Assembly: GCA_032622095.1 (NCBI GenBank)
Contig: CP136063.1
Span: forward strand, 150,957,379 to 151,021,378
Length of the DNA stretch: 64,000 nt
Source: Siphonodentalium dalli
Taxonomy: Eukaryota > Mollusca > Scaphopoda > Gadilida > Siphonodentaliidae
Direction: 5' to 3'
The translations under genes and the position numbers were made by a program. The notes beneath the pieces were generated by a model, which searched no databases, was not told the DNA's origin, and worked only from the letters and a program-made list of their open reading frames with translations. Positions 54,685 through 64,000 of the stretch are shown in pieces. Position 1 is the stretch's first letter. Every line of letters starts with the position of its first letter.

Positions 54685-55887
54685 TCTACTATATATTTTG
54701 AAACTTACGTATATATGTATATGTGTGTGTGTGTGTGTGTGTGTGGGTACTTCATAGAATCGAAAACGGCTGCGCGGATCGAGCTCAAATTTCGTATATA
54801 AGGGTAAAAACCCACGGGGATCGTCCACGTCGCATTTTGGACAAGCTCTGACCACTCATTCTCCACTACCAATCATCAAAATCACCGCGGGCACTTCGGG
54901 TTTAATCGCGTTGATAGTTAAAGAGCGTTCCTGTCCGCAGTGTAGTTGATAAAGAGCGTATGGCGGTAATGTGATTCTTACGTCTGGGTCTGGGCATGTG
55001 CGTCATTATACAGACATGAGGGTGTGATTCTTACGTACTTAGGGCTTCCTAGGAACGCGGATCGGGTCAGTTTTCCGCCCTAGGTGATCTTCACCTTGAA
55101 ACGGGTACCCACAAATGATATATATGTGTGTGTCCTTTATAGAATCGACCCTTGACCCTTAAAGTGCGACATTCGTTTCGATACGATGGGTTTCGCTATC
55201 GATTCGCTCGCGATCCAAGAGGCGTAACTCTACATTTTTATATCTGTATACTGCCTCAAGCCGTGAATACCAACAACAACGACATTGTTGGACTCGCCAA
55301 GCCATGAATGCCAACAACAACGACGTTGGCGAGAACGCAGCTTATATGGCTGCTAAAATTTAGTAAATACGAGGCACTGTGATCGGACGGGACCAGAATC
55401 GGACGGGACTTCCACTGCCTCAAGCCGTGAATGCCAACAACGACATTGTTGGACTCGCCAAGCCGTGAATTAGTGTCTAGTGATACTTTCGTATGGGGAG
55501 TCTCATAAGCCTATTCATTTGCCCGTGCGACGTGACATTGACCTTGAAATCGGGTCAATTCAAGGTCAAATCGCGAATTTTGATGGGATTTCCACGAAAT
55601 TTGATACATAGGGTTACTTTTGTCCACTGAGTGTTTTGGACGGGTCAAATCGTGACCCCGACCTGACCTTGACCTTCAAAATGATCAATTCGAGGTCAAA
55701 TCGTAAAACCGGATGGATTTCGACGGGTACTTTTGTCGGGTACTTTTGTCCGGGCAGTGTTTTGGACGGGTCAAATCATGACCCCACCTGACCTTGACCT
55801 TCAAAATGGACAATTCAAGGTCAAATCGCGCAATTCGTCGAAAAGCAGAGGGGAAACAGCCCGGACGAAGTCGGGTCCACCTGCTAG
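54685..55887 (+). mobile_element. Helitron-like element H8
   Basis: It begins TCTACTATATATTTTGAAAC and ends GCCCGGACGAAGTCGGG, then TCCACCTGCTAG before T. It contains a GT repeat (54723-54744), CAAGCCGTGAAT-CCAACAAC repeats (55258-55470) and several TCAAGGTCA / TGACCTTGACC sites at 55540-55830. Confidence 0.8.
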
Positions 55888-57319
55888 TATTATATATTTA
55901 TCGTATAGAGGAGTCATTGGCGAACAGATGGGGACCATAATATACATTCATTGCGGGATATTTTTGTCCTATATCACGTTTTCCCAAATGCCGGTATAAT
56001 AGGTCAAGGCCGAATCTACGTTAATAACGCGATGTAATGTTTCGAATCAATGAATGTTATTGCTATTATAACAACACCCATGCATATCTATGTGCAGGAG
56101 ATACTCGAGCTAGGATTCCTCTTATACCTGAGTTGAGGAATTTTTACCCAAATCCAAGATGACGGACAAAATGGCCACCAGAAATAGAAAAATCGCCGAT
56201 TTTAACATCAGTGAGCATTAGTGTCATGACAACTCCACACCTGCTTACTATTGTAAGTTGTGAACATTTAGGCGAAGAACTTTCCTTGTACCATATCCAA
56301 ATAAAAGTCCCCCAAATCTAAAATGGCGCCCACAATGGCGGACAAATTTAGAAAAATTCCCTCATATTTACATCATTGGGCATTATTGTCGAGACAATTC
56401 CATCCATGCTTACAGTTGAGTTGGAAATACTGAGGTGAAGTAATTACCTTACATCTCATGCAAAAATACATTTTTTAAATCGAAGATGTCGGCCAAAATG
56501 GCGACCGAAATTTGAAAACACGCCTACATTCCTTTACTTTCTTAAGATGGGCGTTATTGTTTCGCGATTTCTACCCACCATTACATGTTGATATGTATGA
56601 ATTGTTCATTAGGGTTTGGCAAGTGATACTCACAGTCAATATGGCGGCCAAACTGGCAGCCACAAATTGAGAAGAAGCCGATATTATCACATACTAATTT
56701 CAACTTTTTGTCATAATATCGATTTGTATAAACGAAACGGTACATAATATAAGCCATCTATTAGTTCCATCGTAAGTCGTAGCCTTTTGGAGGGATGAAC
56801 ACCCACAATCACGATGTGTCATTTCAAAACCCATTCTCCACTAATGGCTCACACTGTCCGTAACCGTATATAGGTGCACCGAATAGTCATATTATGACTT
56901 CCAGAAATCAAAACAACAGTACCTGAGCTTATTCTGAATTGCCACATTCAGCATTATCTAGACCCGTTTCCGTCTCTTCGCCAGATTAATCTATCTCGCT
57001 CACAACAACAGTTTACTACACTTCTTTGTAGAAGTGTCCCACTAATCGGAATGTTTCAAACAATACATATGCCGGTGTCCAGCTCACGTGTTTGTTTCGA
57101 AAGCTTGGAATTCCTAGCGAGCTTCATTCGTGGTATATATTATGGTATAATTCAGATGCTACATATGGGGTATAGGCGTAATCTTGTGCGATACACTAGA
57201 AAGGTATTCGGTCGATGGGTATACTAGCTTTCAGAAGGACCTATCTATCTGCGTATTGTCAGCTTTGGGGATAACACCTGGTGATCTTCCCAAATAGCCA
57301 CTTCTCAATATATGGTTCA

Positions 57320-57773
57320 TCAATTCACATACTCATATAATGTACTGACATACCCGGACAACTTCCGTATATGGCATCGAATGTTGAAAGCCAGACATTT
57401 GACGGATGCATTTCTGCTAAGGCGTAGAAGACCATAATGCATAATATACCCAAACTCCTTGAACATGGTCATAAGAACAAGCTTGTTGGCGTCCAGCAAT
57501 CGTCTCACCAAACAGCTCCAAGCAGATGATAACAATACACACGGTGCTAGTTTGTGGGTATGTGTCATGATAGTGGAAATGAAATTGGACCATGACTGCA
57601 CCGCCCCTTATTTTGTTATGTTTTCGATTCAAACAGGATATCATGTGTGGCTTTGCTTTCCTTGTATGCTAAAATTGTATGTTCGCATCCGTTTGGAAGC
57701 CGTTCTTAAACAACTGGACCAGGCGTGTGCCATTGACTACTGCTGTATAAGCCCCACCAAGAATGGGGTGTAG
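57320..57773 (+). pseudogene. decayed coding-like segment, left arm of foldback copy 2
   Basis: Counterpart of 12730-13150, with GASLWVCVMIVEMK near 57545 and IRLEAVLKQLDQACA near 57690. It is interrupted and not recognised. Confidence 0.3.
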
Positions 57774-58019
57774 TCTTAAAGGCGATACCTTTGATAGTTG
57801 GTTGATATGTCATACTCACGCTGGGTGGTATGGTTCAAGAAAGTACAAATGCCATCAACAAAAGGGTGAAATGTTCAACGCGAAGAACATCCAGAGGAAT
57901 GTTACGTTGATGAGCTCTTGAATTCAGTTCAACAAACGTTGGTACAACAAGTGATTTGTTGGTAACATCACCATTGCGACCATTTTTCTGCATGAGACAT
58001 TAACTACTATATTCTAAAG

Positions 58020-58562
58020 TTATATATATAAAGCTATATGATCATTAAGGTCGCGTTCCCCAACGTCCACAGCCATTGCCATCAAGACTGTTAATTGTTC
58101 TTTAAATACATAGTGAAATAAATGCACCACAGTTCCTGACATTTTCTTGAATAATACCGCCCACATACTGACACTAACCATGAGAGAGGATAACAAAAAA
58201 CGCATACATTCATGCTATAAAGACATTATCCTTTGGTCCATCCGACTGTTTTGAGGGAGGCTAGCATAGTATATTATCCAGACAAAAGTGTACGTAGTTG
58301 AATCAGAAAGGCTTCGAAACTGGTGTTGTCTTACCACACAAACAAAAAACCGACACGCATGACATCCACCAGGTGTAGGGGTGGTGTTTACCGTGGCCAT
58401 TTCATTCCCACTATCACGGCGCGTGTCCACAAACTAGCACTGCGAGCATTGCTCTTCTCTGCTGGGAGATATTCGACGAGACAACTGCGGGGCGTCACGC
58501 AGTTTGCTTCGGATCATGATCAAGAAGTGTGGGTAGTCTGTACACTATGGTCTTCTCCTTAG
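58020..58562 (-). pseudogene. decayed coding-like segment, right arm of foldback copy 2
   Basis: Counterpart of 13415-13979, with LFKKMSGTVVHLFHYVFK near 58130 and matching flanks. It has stops and indels relative to copy 1. Confidence 0.3.
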
Positions 58563-60407
58563 CAGATAGACATCTGCCCAAGGGAATGGGACAGCTAGCA
58601 ACTTTCGAAACACTGTCGAAGTTGTCCCCATATGCCAATGCGTTCGCTGAGTTTGTGAGTTGACGAACCATCTATTGAGAAGTGACTAGCTAACTGGTTC
58701 GCCAGGTGTACATGCTGTTATCCCCATGGGGTATGAGACACATACATAGAGATGACCTTCTGTAAGCTTGTATACTCATCGCTCATATGCCTTCCTAGTT
58801 CAAGATGACGCACAAATATCATATTTAGCAAATATTTAAAATCGTAAGCTAGACACCGGAAAATGAATTGTTTGAAACGTTATGATTAGAGGGACCCTAC
58901 TACCAGGAAGTGGTGAATACTTGGCCGTGTGAGCGACCTAGATTTATCAGACAAAGCAATGGAAGCTGGTCCAGATAATTATGGACGTGACGTGGCAAAT
59001 CAGAATCTGTTATCAGGTAATTGTTCTGATATAACTATTCGGCGCACCTGCGCTTACGGCCATTATCGGCGCTAAGGGGAGAATTGATTTCGAAATGCCA
59101 CATCGCGATTATAATTGTGGTTTTTCATCTTTCCAGAAGGATACGAGCTATGTTATGCGTTTTGACACCTTTAAGTTGAACTAGTAGATTGTTTATGTAC
59201 AGTTTCGTCCATACATACCGATGTTATGACAAAAAGTTGAAATTAATGTGTGAAAATATCGATTTCTTTTCAATTTCTAGCTGCCAATTTCGCAGCGATC
59301 TTGGCTGTGAGTATCAATTGCCAAACCATAATGAATACTTCATGTCACTATTCCATATCAACATGTAATGGTGAATAGCAATCGCGAAACAATAACGCCC
59401 ATCGTAAGATAGTAAAGGAATGTAGACTTGTTTTCAAATGTCGGTCGCCATTTTGGCCGCTATCTTCGATTTGAAAAACAATTTCTTGCATGAGATGTAA
59501 TGTAATTACCTCACCTCAGTATTTCCAACTCAACTGTAAGCATGGGTGGAGTTCTCTCGACAATAATGCCCAATGATGTGAATATGAGGGAATTTCGGTG
59601 ATTTTTCAAAATCTGTCCGCCATTGTGGGCGCCATTGTGGATTTGGGGGGACTTTTATTTGGATATGGTACAAGGAAAGTTCTTCGCCTAAGTGTTCCCA
59701 ACTCACAATAGTAAGCAGCTGTGGAGTTTTCGTGACAATAATGCTCACTTTTTCGGCAATTTTTCTATTTCTGGTGGCCATTTTGGCCGCCATCTTGGAT
59801 TTGGGTAAATATTCCTCAACTCAGGTATAAGAGGAATCCTAGGTCGAGTATACCCTGCACATATATATGCATGAGTGCTGTTATAAATTATAATAGCAAT
59901 AACATTCATTGATTCGAAACATTACATCGCCAATGACTCCTCTATATGATAAATGTATAACATGACGCAAAGATGCCAACATTTTCCCACAGAGACAAAC
60001 GAAAGTGGTAACATGTCAGAAAAATAGCATATTTTCACATTTCGGCGGCCATCTTGGCCGCCATATTGGATTCTGGTGTCGGACTTTTGGCTAATTTGTA
60101 AGGGTTGTATATTAGCATAACGAATCGAGCGGAAAACAAGACCGCGTGTGATATCATCTTTACTATAACGGCGATCAAAGAGACTTGGTACATTTAAAAA
60201 AAAATGGCCGCCATGATGGACGTCATCTTGTCTGGAGTCTCTGCGGCCACTTTTGTTTCTTGTTAACAAGTGAAAAAAATTAGAGGAAACATTAAGAAAG
60301 AAAATTAGTGGGGTGAAGTTAAGTCCTGGGGGGTGCAGAGTTCGACCAATATCTCCTGGACTAAAGTGGATAACTACTCATCAATGATACTTATATTAGT
60401 ATAGAAC

Positions 60408-60989
60408 TATATACTACCATGCATCATAATACTACCGTACATCATTAGGACTTCTCTAACAATGACCCTATACCACTAGACATACATATAAACATTATAT
60501 ATTTGTACTGTTAATTTGAATTATCCCTAAACCTCACTCAACAAAAAGACTTTCCGGCGATATATATAGATTCCTCTTATAAAAACTAAATACTTTGTTC
60601 TTAAAATACCCATGGAACTGGAATCGAAACTGTTCATATGTGTTAGAAAATATGAAAAGTTCAAAACATTATTATGGAGAGATAATGCATTATCGATCTT
60701 ATAACTAGTCTGGATTGTCTCACAACCACACCGATACTTGTTTGTGATATGCCCTAAATACTATGTTCTAGATACTGTTATATGTATATGATTATAGTCT
60801 GTAAGTGTGCGTGGATATGACATACAAGCCATCGATTCAATTATTTATAGTGATATAGGGGGTAGCAGGAAGACAGCCCGATAGGGCTAGGCTAACCCCC
60901 AACAATATACAACATTACCTTTTATGTGTTACTTCCATTGTATTATTCATGTGTATATTGTAAATAAATTATCCTATCCTATCCTATCC
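60408..60989 (+). mobile_element. 5'-truncated LINE 3' end with ATCCT tail
   Basis: TAGAAC at 60402-60407 is repeated at 60990-60995. Between them a 582-bp fragment ends TAAATAAATTATCCTATCCT followed by further ATCCT units. Copy I of the segmental duplication lacks it (46460). Its class is probably the LINE family whose tail also appears inverted at 30436. Confidence 0.8.
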
Positions 60990-61497
60990 TAGAACGGGTT
61001 AATTACGGCGTATCCGGATCCATTGTGGTGATAAATTTAATGGTGTTTTACGGTAAATACTGGGGTCGTAGCTGTGGGGTGCAAATTGTGTTTATGGGAC
61101 GTTCTCACTTATGTTGAGAGACAGGTATGTTAAAAGCCGCCAATGATATAGATTCTAGTCCATTCCAAATGTTGTAACATTTGTAACGCTGATGTATATA
61201 CCTTTACTACAAGTGTATCTTTCCACGAGAGCAACACGGGGAGAGGAGCATTAATAGGTTGTTGCATAACTTGCACTCCAATCAGTCCTGTTTCACATTT
61301 ATGTTACATTCTACATGTACATTGTACCGACTAATTGTATATTTGTGGCACCATAAATGCACGGGTTTCTAATAACTCTGGTGTAGTTCTCTTTTTACCT
61401 TGGACAATCATTAAATTGACTATTGTATGTCGTCGTCGTTGTTGCTGTTGACAACTGGAGGTCTGACACAAAATATATCTTTAAACTCTTCTCCTCA

Positions 61498-61764
61498 GAT
61501 TGCGTGACCTATGGTAACCAGCATACTGCGTTCGGAGGGTATGTTCGTAAACACAATGACAAATCAATAACCCCCATCCCGGACCCAGAATCTTGCTGGC
61601 AGCTTTGTCTTCAGGAGACGGCGTTCCAATGCGTGACGGCTGACTGGGACGTGTCTGACAAGAGGTGTATGCTGACAACTGTCAGGGCAATACATCCAGG
61701 AGTCACTTTCGTGGATGGTGATATTGAGTTACTTGGAGTGTCAATGGTTAGACATTGTGGATGA
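61498..61764 (+). CDS. PAN/apple-domain exon, intact copy
   Basis: Acceptor CTCTTCTCCTCAG at 61485-61497. The frame (phase 1) gives DCVTYGNQHTAFGGYVRK, then ESCWQLCLQETAFQCVT, DWDVSDKRCMLTTVRA and VRHCG, with the Cys pattern of a PAN/apple domain, and stops at TGA (61762-61764). Compared with copy I it lacks the codons and donor beyond HCG, so it would be a terminal exon ending the protein. A host secreted-protein gene is likely, with the earlier exons outside the window. Confidence 0.65.
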   Translation, partial: DCVTYGNQHTAFGGYVRKHNDKSITPIPDPESCWQLCLQETAFQCVTADWDVSDKRCMLTTVRAIHPGVTFVDGDIELLGVSMVRHCG

Positions 61765-63105
61765 ATTGTTTAACAATGAAGTTACAAACAAATAGCATGC
61801 GTCCACATACCATCATGCCATCAAGGGGTATACTATAATGCAGCGATCCTTGTGCGATTGGGCAAGTTTCTGGAAGTGGATATCTTAACACATACGCTAC
61901 AGTCCGATTCGCTGTGCAGGCATGCATGTATACGCAAAAACACAAAGGTTAACACCAGGACAGCCCTGGCCATCCGACAGTAAATACGTAGTATACTAAT
62001 TTGGCATCGGATGATTTAATTTGAACATATTTTATTTGATCCCAGTTATACAAGAATACATTAGATAATTGGGCAAGTACATTATAATATGTCATAGAAG
62101 GAAATCACAAGGGATGGGGCACAAGGTAATTGACTTAGAGCATTGATACTCTCAATTATCAATATTCAAAAACATAGTAGCATTTAAATACTTATGGTGT
62201 TGTGTTTTGATCATGGTGGTCTTCACATAGCTACGTTCCGAACATCAAATGTCTCAGATTGATTGTTTTATGCCATAGTTGTAAGCGATAATGAGTCTAA
62301 TTAACGCTTATTTGTGACAAAATTACGCAATAACATTTTTGGTCTCTGTTAACAGTAACTACTATTGTTCGTTAGCTAAACAACCACACCTTTTTAGACC
62401 AGAAAATATTCGAAATATAATCAATTTTAATCGATAGAAGCATTTCCGGACAGGAGTATTCGATTCATATCTAATATATTATACCCCGATAGCTATATAC
62501 CATCTTTAATGTATCTTATTATAATCGCAATTGTATCATAATTAGATATGAAATATTGTTCTAATGCTCTGCACTACACTATGTAATACCTGTGGCGCCG
62601 GTATTTCTAAGTTGAGCAATTATATTTCCCAGTGTCATTATGATAGCAATAAAGAGTTGTGGTATTGCTCCTTGATATTTTAAATTATGGTGGCCGGATG
62701 AAATCAACATGGCCAGATATTCATCAAGAATAGACAACGAATAGAGTAAATATGTCCCAAAGGAAATACTATAGCCGTAATTGTGGATTATGTCGGCGTT
62801 CTGATTGCAGTGATTATTTTGCATTCGGCATACTAGTTATGGTCTTATCATGATACAACAACCACGTATATTCAGTTTGAGTTCATGGCTTCCCAAAAGT
62901 AGACAGGATCTTGTTTTAATTATATTGGCCAATTTCTTGTCAGGTTTATACTATCTAAGAATCCATTCTGAAACATTTTCGGTTATAAAACAGATCTTTT
63001 TCATGATGGTATGTTATTAATTTGGGATAATATATATACGGACTTTGCTAAATGCCATTTAAAACAGTTTAAAAAGCGATATATGTGAACATTTGTCAAA
63101 TTTAT
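61765..63105. other. AT-rich DNA without recognised gene
   Basis: Probable 3' UTR or intergenic sequence after the PAN exon. No ORF with a known motif is present. Confidence 0.45.
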
Positions 63106-63840
63106 AATTGTGAGTTTGGTGGCCATTTTGGCGACCATCATTAATCAAATTGATCAATTTCAACCATACGTGAATGACAATAAACATATAAAACTATGCA
63201 CACTTTTTAGAAATAAAAATCTGCCAATTTCTATGAAACATTAAACTAGAACAACGAGAAGCAAGTTTTTGTGAAAATACATAGTGCATTGGTTAAATTG
63301 CGTTTTTCAGAATATGGATATCAATTAGACCAAATTACAACTGATAGAAAAGACAAGTCCTACCTGCCACAGTTTACAAATAACGGAACATGATGTTAGG
63401 GATATGTGTGACAATTCAACAAGTTAAACATTTTCGGTCGACATTTTGGCAGCAATCTTGGTCTTTGGATCAATTTTATTCTTTCAAAAGGAAGATTAAT
63501 GCGATATTATCATTGATGAAAAATACTTTCCTTTATCTGTGTGAATTATCCTTCCTGACTCCGTTCCCACTCTGCAATTGTTCATGGCTGCCATGATGAT
63601 GAGTTTGTCTAATTTTCGTAGTATCATTCTGTTGCTTTCTGGGGTAAAACAGCCATGGTTCACCAAATTTACAAAGTATACCAGTACTCCATGGTCTTCA
63701 CGTATATCCACTATGCCCCAACTTGGGAGTGATATCAATGAACATTGAATATATTGTTGATGATTTCTCAAGTGTGGCAGCCATCTTGGACGCCATCTTG
63801 AACGAATATGCACCGTTTGAGTGTAATTATTTGACATTGC
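63106..63840 (-). repeat. YY1-like paired-box units in inverted orientation
   Basis: GGTGGCCATTTTGGCGACC near 63118, GACATTTTGGCAGCAATCTT near 63441 and CAGCCATCTTGGACGCCATC near 63777 lie about 325-335 bp apart on the minus strand. Between them, read on the minus strand, ATTTGACAAATGTTCACATA resembles the spacer at 1600. They belong to the same family as 1560-2660. Confidence 0.6.
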
Positions 63841-64000
63841 AAATTGTTTTACATTTTCTTCGTCAAATTCCGCTAATTTCTGTTTAACACTCTCTTGGCT
63901 AGAATACCATAAACGAATTTTTGTAAAATTTTATAGCATTTTTAAATTACATTTTAAAGATAGTTTGTAGGTGTAAGACCAAAAGTAAGACATAGTTTGT
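63841..64000. other. AT-rich DNA at window end
   Basis: No feature is recognised. Confidence 0.5.

Larger units (their letters stand above)
49123..60363. mobile_element. foldback transposon, copy 2, split by a Helitron cluster
   Basis: The ends TAGTCCAGGAGATATTGG and ...CCTGGACTA are flanked by AAG duplications (49120-49122 and 60364-60366). The paralogous site at 46430 is empty. Without the 6,356-bp Helitron cluster the element is about 4.9 kb and aligns with 10732-15876. The left arm is 49123-49531 plus 55888-about 57900, the right arm about 58000-60363. ATGGC-box arrays are present at 56155-56650 and 59270-59800. Confidence 0.9.
60367..61764. repeat. segmental duplication, copy II right part
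   Basis: It resumes the match to copy I (GTGGATAACTACTC at 60366 against GGGGATAACTACTC at 46433) and, after a LINE fragment, continues to the PAN exon. Confidence 0.8.

Overview
This is a eukaryotic (animal) genomic window, AT-rich and crowded with mobile elements. Splice sites, PAN and EB/EGF-like extracellular modules, non-LTR retrotransposon tails, Helitron ends and a Polinton/Maverick-type element all point to a metazoan. The repeat landscape suits an aquatic invertebrate, but I cannot name the species. I see no bacterial genes, rRNA, tRNA or CRISPR.

Layout. 1-3.7 kb: a Helitron end, tandem repeats (one family with paired YY1-like ATGGC boxes about every 350 bp) and a LINE 3' end. 3.7-10.4 kb: a decayed Polinton/Maverick (adintovirus-like) element, all on the + strand: core-like proteins, a DDE integrase, a small membrane protein, a penton/minor-capsid-like protein, a second core-like protein, an F54H12.2-like capsid candidate, a Cys/His protein and an adenain-like protease. 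No DNA polymerase or packaging ATPase is visible. 10.5-20.6 kb: three unrecognised genes (A, B, C). Each ends in a histone-type 3' stem-loop, and A and B (at least) follow a shared roughly 90-bp block with a CGTCGT-CA-ACGACG palindrome. A 5.1-kb foldback element (10732-15876) sits in the start codon of gene A, and a 2.4-kb tandem duplication has copied A and B. The block lies about 250 bp after the Polinton protease gene, so these genes may belong to the same element.

20.6-29.2 kb: palindromes, duplications and AT-rich DNA with no gene recognised. 29.2-34.2 kb: a minus-strand LINE split by a 2.3-kb TIR element with a clean 5-bp target duplication. 34.2-39.2 kb: possible LINE 5' sequence, a TCTG microsatellite, a basic/proline-rich ORF and a rearranged piece of the A/B intergenic DNA. 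39.4-44.8 kb: a plus-strand LINE split by a TIR element and by another LINE end. 45-49 kb and 60.4-61.8 kb: a duplicated part of a host gene with phase 1-1 exons (PAN, EB-like, PAN). A second foldback (49123-60363, 3-bp target duplication AAG) lies inside the second copy and is itself split by a 6.4-kb cluster of head-to-tail non-autonomous Helitrons (49532-55887). 61.8-64 kb: AT-rich DNA and inverted-orientation YY1-like repeat units.

The most notable signal is the group of virus-like genes that carry metazoan histone 3' stem-loops. In histone mRNAs that signal replaces poly(A) and restricts expression to S phase. The adjacent Polinton protease gene instead ends at an AATAAA site.
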